Assembly: GCA_000320545.1 (NCBI GenBank)
Contig: ADNK01000741.1
Location: 1 to 64,000, forward strand
Reading direction: 5' to 3'
Length of the DNA stretch: 64,000 bases
From: Bigelowiella natans CCMP2755
Lineage: Eukaryota > Cercozoa > Chlorarachniophyceae
The notes under the pieces are model-generated. The model made no database searches, had not been told where the DNA came from, and was given only the letters and a program-made list of their open reading frames with translations. Position 1 is the first letter of the stretch; the number at the start of each line of letters is the position of its first letter. Positions 1 through 15,000 of this stretch are shown in pieces. A program made the translations under genes and the position numbers.

Positions 1-39
1 TTCCCCCCCCCCCCCCCCCCCCCCCCTCTCTCTCTCTCT
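1..39. repeat. Poly-C tract plus (CT)n
   Basis: A run of about 24 C followed by CT dinucleotides, placed just downstream of the splice donor at 47-46 of the minus-strand USP gene, so it is intronic. Confidence 0.9.
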
Positions 40-169
40 TTTCCTACCAGACGTTCCATAGCGACCATAGCTGAAGAGGGTATAGAGAAACAAGTGAGAT
101 AAGGGGGGGGGGAAGGGGGAGGGGCATTAAGGCCAACAATTACGAATAAAAGAAGAAGAAATTCACTTG

Positions 170-206
<37 letters not shown>

Positions 207-308
207 ATACACACACAGAACATAGATACTGGTAGCACAGGCACCTTCTTCAGTGTTGTTGTTGCTGCTGCTGCTGCTCTTATTAGGATTATTACTACTA
301 CTGCTACG

Positions 309-348
<40 letters not shown>

Positions 349-932
349 CCACCAGACGGGATCCTGCCAAAGAGCTCCTCTTTACAGGTCAAAGGAAGCT
401 TAGGCAGTGCTAGCTGTAGTTGTTGTTGTTGTTGTTGTTGTTGTTGTTGCATATCTGATGATGAACGACGAGAGCAGCTTGGATTGCGCGTGGCCTGTTT
501 TTTATCATTATTATTATTATCATTATTATCATCATTAATATCATTAATTTCCACGGTGGCTTGTTGGTACTTCTTCTTTTTCTTCTTTTCACCTTGCCAG
601 CGCTAGTAGCAGTAGTGTTGTTGTTGTTGTTGCTGCTGGTGCTGCAATCTTGAGAATGCGTGGCGGCCCCTAGAGTGGTGACAGCAGAGGATAAATGATC
701 ATCGCAATTCGTGGGGGAAGGAAAGCACTACTGCCTTTACTACCTGCTAGAATTGAGGCGATGACTCGGAATAGTGAAGGGATCTACCAAGAGGAGGCAG
801 GAGGAAGTAAATAAATAAAGAAAGAAATAAAGAAAGGAGGTTTATGGGAGGGGGAGAGGAGGGGGGGGGGGGTGTGGAAAGAGAAAGATGTCCATGTTCT
901 CATTTCCAATACTAATCGCCTCCCCCCCCCCC

Positions 933-976
<44 letters not shown>

Positions 977-1770
977 ATAAAACTGTACCATAAAACTACA
1001 ATACAACCTACTACCACCCCTACTACTACTACCACATATGACCTCGGGGTAGTGGAAAGGAGGATGGGGGGGATGATTTCTACCACTACTACTACTACCA
1101 CTACTACTACCATCACCATCATCACGGCAACCTCCTGTCGCGGCAGCAGCGGCCATCATCGGATTAGCTGATAAAAGCACCGATCATACTGAGATGTAAT
1201 GCTGATTCAATCTAAACCAAAGCATAATTATGCGCGATCACCATCATCTCCATCATCATCCTTTGCATGCTACTAAGACGGCAAAAGGCCTCCCCCTACC
1301 TTCCTGCATCAAAAACTTGTAAAATCGCATCAAAGTGCCGACGACGCCCAGCTGTATCATTTTGGCTCTGAGAGTCACGCCAGTGGTAGTGATTTCCGGG
1401 GCATACGACGACGACGCGCTGCTAGTAGTAGCAGTAACGAGAATATTATCCCCTGCCTCCACAAGGAAGCACAAGACCGATAAGTACTCGTCCTGCAGGA
1501 TATGGGATATAGTAGGGTCGGAGGAGTAGTAGCAGATTAGCACAAGTGTAATGGTGATGTGCTAAACTCGATAAGATATGAATGCTAGTGCTAGGACGAC
1601 TCTCTTATGCTCGCTATCAATAGATGAAGGTACATCTACGGTTGATACAGAAAAATAGATCATCAATTCAAGATTACAGAAAGTACCAGCATTGTTTTTG
1701 GTTAGTGGACTATTTTGCGGGCATCAAAGATTGAGGTTTTCGCTATGATGATTCACACGATTGCCACACA

Positions 1771-1831
<61 letters not shown>

Positions 1832-1942
1832 AGAGATCGTTCACCCTAAAACAATTGCTGCGCTTTAACAACTGAATACGCCGTATCTGATATAAGGATT
1901 TCCAAATTTTTATCATTACCAACATGATTCTCTGCTTTCCTC

Positions 1943-1973
<31 letters not shown>

Positions 1974-2761
1974 GTCGTCGTTATCGTTATCATAATCATT
2001 GAATTGGGCAACAACATTACCATCGTCCTGCCACATTCGATGAGTTTCGAGAGACCACCGTCAAAGCTGTTACCCCGCTTATTTTCGGCGGATTTGCTCT
2101 CTTTATCTTCCTCTTCTTTTATTTCTTTTCCCTCATGTTCTTTGTCGCTAGGAAGATCCTTATGTTCTTCTTCCTTTCCTTCAGCTACAATACACCTCTT
2201 CTTCCTCTTCTGCTTCTGCTTCTCCTGCTGTCTTTGGTGGAGATCATTGGTTCCATTGATCATGCCCTCGTCTCCCTCCTCAATATCATTGAGATGGTGG
2301 TAGAACACAGCTCCCAACAGGTTTGCAAAAGCGACCCGCATTGCTTTATCTGGGCACTCGGTGAGGACGCGGTAGCCCCACCCAATCGTGAGGGTGTCGC
2401 ACATCATTTCAATCAGCTCTAATCGTGCTAGACGAGAGCCTGCAATAAATACGAAGACGACGACACCCATTTCGACAGCAGGAAGGAAGAAGGTGAGGAT
2501 ATATATGACTTATTCTTCTTCTACTTCTTCTATAACTAATACTACTACTACTTATAGTAGGAGTTTCACCAGCATATGCTTCATGTAAGAACGCAAGAAA
2601 TTGCGGCAATGTTGCCCTCGGCTCGGACTCCCTTGACTGAAATAGGAACAGGTGTACTGTGCACACGCTGATAGCCCTATAGCATCAATGGTGAGAATAA
2701 TAATAAGTATAATTACTCTCAATACACACACGCACACACACACACACACACATACACATGA

Positions 2762-2813
<52 letters not shown>

Positions 2814-3825
2814 TGCTCTGAGCTTCGGATCAATCGTTTCGTTGGAGTTGATTTGCTGAGGCCTATTCCTGTCCTTTATCCGCCCCCGATTAGAGTCGCC
2901 AGAAGAAGAAGAAGAAGAAGAAGAAGTAGTGGTAGGAACTGTGTGTGTGTCGTGGCAAAGTTTCCACAGAAACTCTTGAAACGACACATCTGCAACCTAC
3001 ATAGACGAACAACAACCACGAGGATATCAACGTAACCCCACCACTCTTCCTCTTCGCATCTACTACAACCCTAACTACCTACCACCAATTCTACCACTAG
3101 TACTACTACCGCAGGATTGCCACAGCAACATCTATATTAGTCATATTAGCTATCAACAACCGTTTCTGCCAAGGCGAAAGCACTGTTGTCGCGGGCAACC
3201 TGATACATATATACATGTATATACATATAAATAAATCATCGAAGGAAGGTTGATAACTATGGAGTAATGCTGATGAGGATGACGACTCAGAGCAGCGTGT
3301 TCTAAGCTACTAACTGTACTTCATGGGCATCCATCATCGTCTTTCAAATGATATAAATACGTATATATTTTCTGTGGCATGCATGTATGCATCGTTTTGT
3401 GTTTGTAATTTAGAACTGCAGCAATTTTTACCTCGTTGCGAATGGAGGAAGGGAACACGAAGTTGCTATCCCGAATAGTGTCCTTCCTCGCCCAAGATGC
3501 TAACCTGCTGCTGCTGCTGCTTCTATTTATGCTTGCTATCGATGGCACTTCTGCTGTCTTCAAACGGGTGGTTTCTTGGTCCTCCTGCCCCCTCTTCACC
3601 GTCGTCGTGGTGACATTGCTACCACTCATCCTTGATAGAGACGATGATTGGGAGAAACTTCTCCGAAGAGATTGTTCGGTAGAAGAGTGGTGATTCCCGT
3701 CATTGCTGCCAATCTTTTCGTAGAAGAGCATGTACGCATTCTGTATAATATCAACTTCCGTCTTCACCTGAGATACACCGTTCCATAAGCACTTCTTTAT
3801 CACACTCACACACACACACAAACAC

Positions 3826-3873
<48 letters not shown>

Positions 3874-6800
3874 TGTTCGGGCCTCTTCTGGTAAGGAGTA
3901 CGTTCTCTTTCTCTCTCATGCTATTACGTACTGCTGTTACCCCTCCCCCCCCCTCCCTCTTCCTCCTCCTCCTCCTCCTCCTCCTCCTCCTCCTTTTTCA
4001 CTACTCTACTCTACTGCTGCTACCCCAAGGCAGCCATCACCACAACCACCTTTGTTAGCGTTTTTGGATCTGTCCTTAAAACGTGTTTTCTTCCACCAAA
4101 ACACATTTCCGGTATCCTTCTAGGGTCAAATCTGCAACAACGATGATCACAATGGTGACGATGATGATAATGATGATGATGATGGTGATGTGGACGCAAA
4201 ACAATGAAGATAACACTACCGAAGATAATGGAAAACGGTGGGAGATTTGTGAAGAAAGAGGAAGAGAAGAGGAAGTGGTTGGAGGTGAAGAAGACAGATA
4301 GATAGGAGTCACAAGTTATGAGCAGCAGCTCCTACGCAAACAATTAACAAAGGGAATAATTATCCATTCTCACCGAGTGATATGTTGGTCATTAAACTCA
4401 GCCCAGTTGTTGGTGCCAACTCGAATGTATCTGAAGAACACACAGGAACGAGTGGTGAGGAGGGGGGCAGACGGATGATTGGACGATAAAGCACAAAGCA
4501 AATTAACTGCGCCGGTGGTTGGTCTTTTGTTGTTGTTGCTGCTGTTGCTGTTGTGGTTGTTATTGTTGGGATTTACGAGAAGTAGTGGCCTGAGCTTGCT
4601 TGCCCTGTGTGCACGACGATGCCTGGAATCACACATAAGAAATTGAACCCTCCCTTTGAGTATGGATATTTTATTCCAGATCTGTCTCTATCCGACAATC
4701 CTACCCATCCCCCCCCTCCCCTTTAACTATCTATCACCGTCCTCATCACTTCTAGAAAACCTTTCAGGCGATATTTCCAATCATTCTTTTCTATTAGTAG
4801 CGGAGGTGCTGTAGTCGCCTCCTCTGCCTCGCCCCTTTTAGTACCTGTAAGGCGCAATAAACCATGCTTCTTCTTATCCGTGCACATATCAATTAATCAC
4901 CACCGAGATCCAGCAGATAATATTAGATTATAAAAATGAGGTAAAAATCATCTTAAAATCGTCAACATGGTGAGAGTCAAATGGTGCTTGGCCCTCCTGT
5001 TCCTTCTTCTCCTCATCATCACCGACGATGATTGGTTGATGAAAACAACATAAACTGATCATCACCCTGGTCAGAAGTCTTCCGGTCACCGTCCTGGCTA
5101 TCAGGCGACGAGATTGCTTTGCCACCGATGTTGCTGTTGTCGTTGCTTCCTTTCTGCTCTCCCTTCTTCTTCTTCTCCTCCTCCTCCTCCTCCTCCTCTT
5201 CCTCCTCTTTCTTCTCAATTGGCGGTACTCCGTGGACAGAGTATGGAAACATATCGAGCTCCTTGGGGAATTCGAAGTGCTGGTTGATCTTAACCTATGC
5301 GCGTATTGTCGTTGTATAGGCGAAGAAGAATGCGTGTGGGGGTAAAGGTGGTGTTCGTGGTTGTTGGCGTGATACTAGTTCACATCAACGATGGATGACA
5401 ACACACCTGCAACACACCTGTGATGATGGTGTCGGAAACGAAAGACATACATGCGTTGTTCAAAGTAATAGAGAATACGACGACACACAACAACAACAAC
5501 GATATCACGGGGATGTTATCTGTGAAATTATAACATGTTTGCGCGATTGCTACAGAGAAGACTAATAACAAAAGACGTGCATTTGAGAGAGGGAATTGTT
5601 AACTTCTTACCATTCTCATGGTGTCAAAATCGGTATAGAACCTCTTTAAGTGCAGCACAAGGACCTCAGGCGCAACCTGATAAAAAGGAGGGGGATCATG
5701 GAAGGAGGAGAGAGAATGATGGTTCATATTTATTCACAATAAAGGTTCTAACACATGGATAGTGATTATAATGATTGTGATACAAATAATTCTTAATAGT
5801 AAGTATCACCTACACTCTTACCGCAACCATCACATACCATACAATCGTGGGCAAGTAAGGGGTTCTTACAAAGCACTAAAGATCCGGTAATACTAATACT
5901 ACTCTACCAACCTTTATACAAGCGCGCTTGACCGCCGTGACCTTTTTCGGACAGCCTTCCATCTTGACCTTGTTGTTGGCATCTAGGATGTCACCTTTTA
6001 CGTACGAGTCTAACGATTCGTTCAGATTTGACTTGCCGCTGATGGTCAGATTCAGCACGAAGAACCTATGAAGGAGGAGGAGAAGGAGAAGAAGGAGTAT
6101 TGGCATAGGATTTAACTTATTTATGAAAGAAATCATTCGGCATGCGACGGCGGCGACGCAACAAGAGGAGAGGAAACACCACCTTTCCTCCCTCTCTGAC
6201 TCATGAATGGTCTCGAGTGAAATCGTCTGATGGCTCAGTATCCCTTGGAACACGGACTCCGGGGCTGTGCGGGGGATACAGACAGGAAAGCAAGTGTAAG
6301 AGGAGAGGGCGAGGCAAATAAAATTAAAAAGGAGCAAGAAGAGAAGAGGAAAAGAATGTGTTGTTGATTGGAGGAGCTCACCTGTATAGCTACCAGACTG
6401 CTGCTTCTTCTTCTCGGAAGGAGTAGCAGCAGCTTTCCCCCGCTCGTGTACAAGATCTAGTACGCGACTTAGGAATTCCTGGGCGTCTTGTTGCTCGCTC
6501 ATCTTTAGTAACGGTAAGGAGTTAACAATACACTGATATACTACATCAGTCTACCATCATAGGTAGCATTAGACACCGGCAATGATGCATTGTTTAAGCA
6601 CGCCAACCCACGCGTTATTCCACATGTGTACAGGCTATCATCATCATCATCATCATCATCATCATATGAAAATCAGTAATAGGCACAGTATACATTGACT
6701 GGACGTTCGCCAGGCCATGTAAAGCGCTCGCAGAACCCACGAGCATCGTACGCTTTCCTGTGGGAGTCTGTAGATATTTTGCGTCGTCGTCGTTGTCGTC

Positions 6801-6875
6801 GTCAACAATAACCAATTAGAAGATCTTGGTATCAACAGTTAATGTAATGCAGAGCGCCACGTTCATATCCGTAGC

Positions 6876-6914
<39 letters not shown>

Positions 6915-9900
6915 ATAAACAAAGGGAGAGAGGGGAAGGGGGGGGGGGGGGGGGAGTGAGAGAGAATCTCGTACCGTGTAGATGTGCAAAAACCAGGCGT
7001 AACTCCCTCAACGCTAGATCGTGTGCATGAGCAACACGAATTGATGATTCCTTCTTCTTTCTCATCGCTCCACTTCCCTCTGCTGCTGCTGCTGCTGGTG
7101 ATGGTGCCTGAACCGTATCTTCGGTATAATCATCATCATCATCATCATCATCGTCGTCGTTGTCTCCAAAGCCTGCTTTCAGCATGGAGTGACGGAATGC
7201 CTTAACGAGAAACATCTGCTGTAAAATCGCATTCATATAACAGGTTGCTCCCTGGTTCTTGAGCCCAACAAACTCCTTCCTCTTCCGGCGCCTGCCAACA
7301 TTTCCACGACCAGATCTCAATCCCACCCCCCCCCCCGACTCTACTCTTTGCCCCCAATCTCTCGGTGACGAGCCGACAGGGGGGGCTTCCCAGCATGGCA
7401 ACCGGGATAATCTTTCTAGTAATAGCGTCATAGCCTCATGTGAGCCATCGACAACTTCGCTTAGTAACATATACACCTGCCTCATCGTGGAGGTTTGCAT
7501 AGGAGGGATAGTGGTGATGCTAGAAGAGAAAAAGGGAGTCGTTATCGCACCAGCTGCACAACTCTTCTTCTTCTTCTTCTTCTCTAATAGCTTCACCTCC
7601 TTCCTATCTTCAACATTCTCCTCATAACCATGTTTGTAGTCGTTGTCTTCACCGTTGTTGTCGGCAGCGAAGATGCAGCTGTCAAAGACCTCCTTTAAAA
7701 TATTCACTCGCAGCTGCTCTGATATGATTCTTGACCTGGCGAGCAATCGCAGGGATCTCATAACAGAGACAACAGCAGCCTCTCTCTCTTTATTTATCTT
7801 GGTGCTAGTGCCTCCCGTGCCGTTTCGAATACCACGAAGGCAGCCATAAATCGTCGCTTCGTGGCGGCGAGGACGATGGTTGGGCCGATTCCTTACCTTT
7901 CGTTCTTCAACATCCTCGGTGCGTATATTACTGCTGTTGCTATGCTGTAATGATCCTACATTTGCTTTGCAGCCATTCTCGCCTAGACCGTTACCATTGC
8001 TCGACTTTAGGTCCTGCACAGGCTTGAGCCCTCGGAGTAATGCCAGCAGCCACTTCGCCAGCTTTGAGCGCGACCGTGCAACGAGGTGCTGGGGGTAGTA
8101 GCCTGGATTTCTCAGATGATCCACAGCCAGATGTGCTGCTAGTGCCAAGGCTGCTCGAAACCCAGGGTCAAGACACCATCCCAACGATGATGATGATGAT
8201 GATGATGATGACGACGACGATGATGATGGTGATGATGGTGATGAAAATGATGCGCGAGAAGAACACTGCTGAGGATGGCCATCGTTATTCTTCTCATTAT
8301 TAGTGATACTATCAACACCACCGCCGTCGTTCTCCTCACCATCCTCGTCGTCACCTAGTGCGTGGCTGGTAATCTGGAGCAAGTGGGACAAAATGGCTGC
8401 ACGTAGGCTGGAAGGATGTGTTTCTGTCTTACTCTTCTTCTGTTTCAGCTTCTCCTTCGTGTTCCCCATAGTATCCCCTCCTCCTCCTTTGGATGATGGT
8501 GATAATGATGACGATGATGTCAGAGAGTGGCTATCACCACCTTCCTTAAGATTATCATTTACAACAATTTTGTCGTAATTTTTACCGCAACTAGTAGTAG
8601 TAGCGTTCTTCTTGATCATGATGGTAGACTCCAAAACGATCGAATACAATGTCCTAGCAATGTCCTCTGCGATGTTGCTACAACTGCTGCTCCTCATCCT
8701 CCTGTTTCTATTGCCACGACCATCCCCCCTTTCTCCCACCACCTCCACTGCAGCTGCTGCTGCTGCTGCTATAGGGGCCCAACCCGGCCCCCACTCGGTG
8801 CTACTGCTACTGCTGCTGTCTCGAGGAGAAGCTGTCGTTATACCAGTGAAGAAGATCGCCTTGAGCAGCAGCGAGAGGTTCGAGTTGGGAATCAATTGTG
8901 TTGCTAAAGTAGGGGCTACACGAAGGCACCCTGCCAACAGTCTCACAGAAGCATGTGCTAGCCTAAATTTATAATAGTTGTATGATAGATGACAGCCAGC
9001 AGGTGCTATAAAAGAGAAATGCATGGGGTTAGGTAAAGGAGCCGATCTGTATCGTTTTCATAGTTGTCATCATTATTCATAAATATCTTCTTCATCGTCG
9101 TTCTGGTAGATTCATTTCTGTATCCATGCGTGACTTTGTTGTTTTTTTTTTACCGCAAGGCTGCCACAGACATCTCAGTTGAAGGAGAAGACGACAGAGC
9201 CGGTGATGATGATGATGACGTTGGTGATGATGTCGCTGTTGGGGTTATCTGGTGATCCATGCCAGCAGCCTGTGATTGGTTGTTGTTTTCAATTCAAAAT
9301 CGTCGTTGGTTATTTTATGGAAAGAGGATCACGACACAGTGAAATATCGATTTTGCTTCACTCGATTTGCTCCAATAAATCATTAAATATACACGTATCT
9401 AGGAGGTACGACTTTGAACTCTTCTTACTACCATCAAGAAATGCTATAATCTAGTGTCGTCGTCATCATCATCATCATCACCATTATCATCGTCATTGTC
9501 ATCATCACCCCAGCCCTACCTTGCCTTCGACAATGCTTGGGGCTAGCGAAAGAATTAGCTCGATAAGGGAGGGAGCCATGCTGACAAATGTACATTTAGA
9601 ACGGCGGTTCTTTAATAGAATGAAGGGTAAGTAGAGGAATGTGTTCAACAACAATACCTCCTTAGCCTACACATCTCGACGACTGGCAAGGACGAATGAG
9701 ATGAGGAAGAAGAGACGCCTGCCCCTCTGCTTTCAGATGTAAGTGGAAGGTGATATGAATCATCTTCAGAGAGGAGGGAGTGCGCGACTCGGAAGAGCGT
9801 CGCGAGAATTTCGTACAGACAGACGCGGCGATGGTTGAGTGGGGGCACGGTGGAAGGAGAGGATAGTGGCGAGGACGGGGAGACGGTAGAAGAAAGAGAG

Positions 9901-10433
9901 GAGAGGAGCACGCCAGATGCTGCAAGGGTAAGAAGGTGCCTTAGTCCGCCTTCCTTCACGAACTCTTCGACCCACCCCCTCCGCTTAAAATGTCTTAAGT
10001 CGATCATGGTGTCGCTACTAATACTATTCCGATTTGGTGGAAAGGTGTCTGAGGCTGCCATAGCCTTTAGTTTCTCCCTCGACGGCCTCCTATGAGTTGT
10101 TGCTGTCGTCGTGTACTGCTTTCCGGTGCTGGAGCTGTCCAATGGCTGCCGTTGCTGCATAGGGTGATTGGGCAAACGAAGGATACTCTCGGCGATTCTC
10201 AGAGCGTAAAGCAGCTCAAATGGGCGGTTGGGGTTGAAGATGTCTCCCCATGCTACTGTGGGGGGTGAAGAGGAAGGGAAAGCAGAAGAATTGGCTTGTT
10301 TATTGTTCTTCTTCTTCTTCGTTGCTGTGGATGGTGATGACTGAGGGAGTAAGGAGAGCACCTAAATCACGATAACAATGCAAGCTTCTTATGAGGAAGA
10401 TAGAAGGGAGAAAATTAATGCATGAATACGCAA

Positions 10434-10504
<71 letters not shown>

Positions 10505-11755
10505 GAGACGCACGCACACCCACAGTTTATGTACTATCCATCTTGTATTTCCACTGTCAGTTGTACGTCAATGTACCAGGAGGTGGCTCTCCGAGCAAGG
10601 TAAAAGCTTTAACAATCGCCACACCTACATTGATGAGGATAGCCAGATTAATGAATAATGTCCACGTTATAAAAAAAGAAAGCAAAGAAAGATGTAATTA
10701 AGAGTATTTCAGTCATTAGATGCAGTGATCTTCTTCCTCTTCTTCTTGTATGCGGATGATGATGATGACTGCTACTACAACTCCTACTACTACGACGGCG
10801 GATAAGTGGGATTGGCAAGAGAACATACTCTTGTGACTGCTAATTAATGCTGGTCGTCTTGGTAGTAGTACTACTAGTAGTAGCATTTGCAGTAGTAGAG
10901 CACCACCCACCTTTGCGCCAAAAACAGGGTCTGAGCATGGAGATGAGGGGATCTTGGTCTTCTTCTTATCAGCTTCCTCTCTCCTTGCCTCTTTTCTGCC
11001 ACTATCTTTCACTCCTCCTCCACTGCCACTACCTCCTCCTCCTCCTCCTCCTCCTCCTCCTCCTCCTCCTCTTTCTCCCCGCAGACCATCATCATCATCA
11101 TGTGGAAAATTATCACTAGATGCTGCTGCTGGTGCTGTCGGGGTGGGGCCGGAAGAGACAGCATCAGCACTTACAGTGGTAGTAGTAGTAGAAGCAGCAT
11201 TAGGAGGAGGAGGACTGGTTGTTGCCCATCTAACCATGTCAAACAAACGTTGATAGACCTCCCCTTCTAACGCTACCCGAGATAAAACATACGAGAGACG
11301 TGCTGTCTTAACCTGAGTTAGGGGAGAGAAGTAGGCGAGGAGGAGAACTGTAGTAAGAGCATGGTAGTTAAGTGGATAGAAGAAGGAGGAGGAGGAGGAG
11401 GAAGAAGAAGAGGAAGAGGAGCCTCAGAACAGAGTAGTACGTGAGCGAGGTACCAAGCTCGCCTGCTGTTTATTGGCGTTTTCGTAGTGTTCCTTGTTGT
11501 CGTGCAGTAGCAGCCCTCCTTTACCAGCACCTCCTCCCCCTCCTCCTCCTCCTCCTCCTCCAGAAAGAGTTGCTCCTACTGTGTGTGAAATCAAGGCAAC
11601 TTTGCTGAAAGAAGGAGGAAACACTATCACTATACTACTGCATAAATGCTGTTGGTCACAGGGTAGGGAGGAGGAGGCACTTGATTGTTACCATAATGCT
11701 TCTTAAATGCCACTGTTGCTGGCAGCGATACTCCTGGTTTTCCTGCTGTAGTAGC

Positions 11756-11787
<32 letters not shown>

Positions 11788-11964
11788 CCGAGACTCCCAC
11801 TGACAAAATCAAAATGATCAAGGGAAACGACCAAAATATATTCACGATTTATCAGTTGGAATTGTAGAAGATACAGGAGAGTCAATTGCTCGGCACAGAA
11901 CATCCCCGACGTATCTATCGAAGGGCAAATAACTAACGTGTTCAAACTTATCCTTCTCTCTCTT

Positions 11965-12020
<56 letters not shown>

Positions 12021-12053
12021 TCTCTCTCGGCGCATCGCTATGGCCGACTACTG

Positions 12054-12084
<31 letters not shown>

Positions 12085-15000
12085 CTGGGGATCCCCATGA
12101 TGACAGCATCATCACATGCCGATCTTGCCTCTGCAAGTAGGATATATCTTCAAGGTCGCAAGAATGCAACAGATCGCTCCTGCTGAACATGCGGTTGAGA
12201 ACGGGAGGGTTGAGCTGGGGCTGGCGAGAGAGGTAAATGACGTTGTCGGAGGTGTTGTCGTCCCCCTCATCCTCATCATCCTCCTCGTCGTCATCGGTGC
12301 TCTTCTCCATTTTCTGCATCCCGCTGTTGTTTTCTTCTCCGTTGTAGATGTTAGTGCTGCTGCTGCTGCCAGCTCCTATTATCCCTTTGCCAAAGCCACC
12401 GCTGCTGCCCTTTTTGAAGTCTATCTCCCCTAGGGTAGGGCCAGAAGCAGCACCTCCCTTGTTATTTTTCCCGGCAGCAGGCAGAGGGCGATTACCCACC
12501 ATGAGATGTAACATATCAGGATGGATGCCTAATGGCAGATCACACACTCAGCTACTCGGTGTATTATGATTTCATTGTAGTAGTAGTAGTAGTAGAAGTA
12601 GAAGAAGAAGAAGTAGGAACGGGAAAGAATGAGAGGAAGAGGAAGAAGATGATGATGGAGCAGAAAGAATGCAAGAATTCAAGGGCAGCAGCCAAAAGAA
12701 ATAGGTAGGTAGATAGGTAGGTAGGTCTTCCTGAATCCTACTATTACTAGTATTACTAGTACTAGGAATAAGAGTCTCTTCGCTAAAACGCTTGCACCCC
12801 ACCCGTACAACCACTACATGTTTGATAATGCATCCCCCCACCAACTCCTCCACCTTCTCTCTCTCCTATATGGTGAGGTCTTACACCCCTCCTCCTTCCT
12901 TCTCTTTACCTCTGCACACCCTCTGCAAATGCATCGCAATTGCTGTCCGTAGATCGGACACACGCGCACTTCGCGGCAGCCGTGTACGAAAAGAAGGAAT
13001 TCTGAGGCCGGGCACCGGCTTAACAAGGATATCTATCGTCGTATCTTCAACAAGGGGGATTTCGGATGCTGCCTCCGACAATGTATCTACGAAGCTGGCG
13101 AGCATTTCAGCGTACCTGAGCACAACAAAAACAACAACCCGAAAGGAGGTTGACGCCAATCTGTCGTCATCGTCTTCATCATCAGCAGCATGCACCGTTT
13201 GATTTATAGGCAGCGGATATGAACGACCAGCTTTGTGATTCTGAAGAAATACTTACCTATGTGCAGGTAGGGGTACACCTCCGGTGCTGTTGTTGCCCGT
13301 TACTGGCTTCTTCGTGGCTGCTATTTGCATTTGACGAACACATAGCTTGAGAAATTGGACCTGAATGCGCACAAGATCCAACCCCGCTCCATATCCTCCT
13401 CCTCCTGTTTTCCGTGATGATGTCTGCAGCAAGTGGCTTGATTCTGGAGTAAAGCATGTGTGGCAGGCAATAAGAAGTGCCCCAGCCCGTTTTGCTACAA
13501 CTTTACTAGGAACAAACGCGACCTATGGGAAGGAAAAGGCGGGGAGGAGGGGGGATGCGCATCATAAAGCTCAATGTAAGATAAGGTCAACTGGATATCA
13601 GAGTGCAAATAATCGCAAGCATATCCGTAATCAAGTTTCCTCTTATGCTTTTCCTCTCGTTACTCATTGTTTACCAGCTTCAGAAGGAATCGTAAGCCTT
13701 GTATTGCTGCATATTCGCTCACAACAAGCGACTTTAGCTGGCCATTTTGCCGCATCAACGTCCATGAGGAGGTGGAGCGCTTACGAATAGCATTTGGTTG
13801 GTCCACATCAACGAGTTGGATGCTACCACAGCTCGTATTGTGATGAAGAAAGAAACTCTCCGCCATCTCATAGCCAGCAACAGTGACCTATAAAATACAG
13901 AGATAGGACATAAAGGTTTGAATTACTGTTAAAGTCTGTTTGCCAGTAGCTAAATGTGGTTCAGCAAGGTGTCAGCCAAGAATGACTCCTACTCAAGTTT
14001 ATCTAATTCCTACTGCAGAGCATCTAACACACCGATATAGTGTGTTATGGCGGGCAAAATCATCAGTGTGCTCAGTGCCCACACAGTTTCTGGAAATGGT
14101 TGTGTGCTTTGCTGCAGTAAGTAGCAGTCATGATAACAACATTAGTAGTAGGAGCTTGTACTAAATCACCTCATTTGGCGAGAGCTTTAGGACCTTCTTG
14201 AGGAAGACTTGTGATTTGGTCTCACTCGACATTACACGAAAAAGCTTCGATTGGTCGGGGGACAATGAGGATGTGTTTCCACCACCACCCCATCCATGGA
14301 AGGCGCTTACAAATGATCTGCGAAGAGATGATCCACCACCACCGCTGCTAGCTGTTGATGCTTTGGAGGAGGCAGATTGCGGGAGAAGTTGGTGAGTACA
14401 AACCTGGTGTAGCCACCTGTAGCACGAGTCCCTGTCCCTCTCCGTAATAGCACTTCCTATCATCACTCTCCACAGGTTTAATGCCTGGAAAGTATCAAGC
14501 ACAAGACCGCTATTGGAGAGGATGAACTTGAGGAATTCGATCCTGATCGCCATCTCGCGGGCATGCTCTGTCTCGATATGAGAGCAGTTATTCTTTGTAT
14601 CTCCTACTGAATCTTCAAACGAAGAAGCAATAGACGCTGCTAATGACCGCTCGGACAAGGTGGAGGAAACGGAGTTGATACGTCGCAGCCCCCCCGTGGT
14701 GGTTGCTTTGGCTTCGGACGACGCCTTTCCTTCGGTTCCAGGAACAGTCGTCGTCGTCGTTGCGTCTTGGTCGTTCTGCAGCTCAGTAGCGGCTTCGAAC
14801 ATCTCTTGGATCTGTCGACGCTTTTGCTCTCTTTGGTGCTCGATTAGAGACGCCACACGGCCTATCATACAACATTTTAATAAGAATAAATAGGAAATAG
14901 CGGATCATTGAAGGCATGATGAATGGGTAGTCGCGGAAGAAAGCACACAAGCCGATACAAGTAGCAAGAATCAAACAGACAGCAGCAATCAAAGTGGCGG

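Noticed and set aside
253-606. Plus-strand frame of 117 residues rich in Leu and Cys
   Set aside because: It is the shadow of (CTG)n and (TTG)n arrays. The minus strand has a better exon with non-repetitive parts.
2652-3035. Frame with alternating Thr-His and Glu-Arg runs
   Set aside because: Direct translation of the CA and GA arrays.
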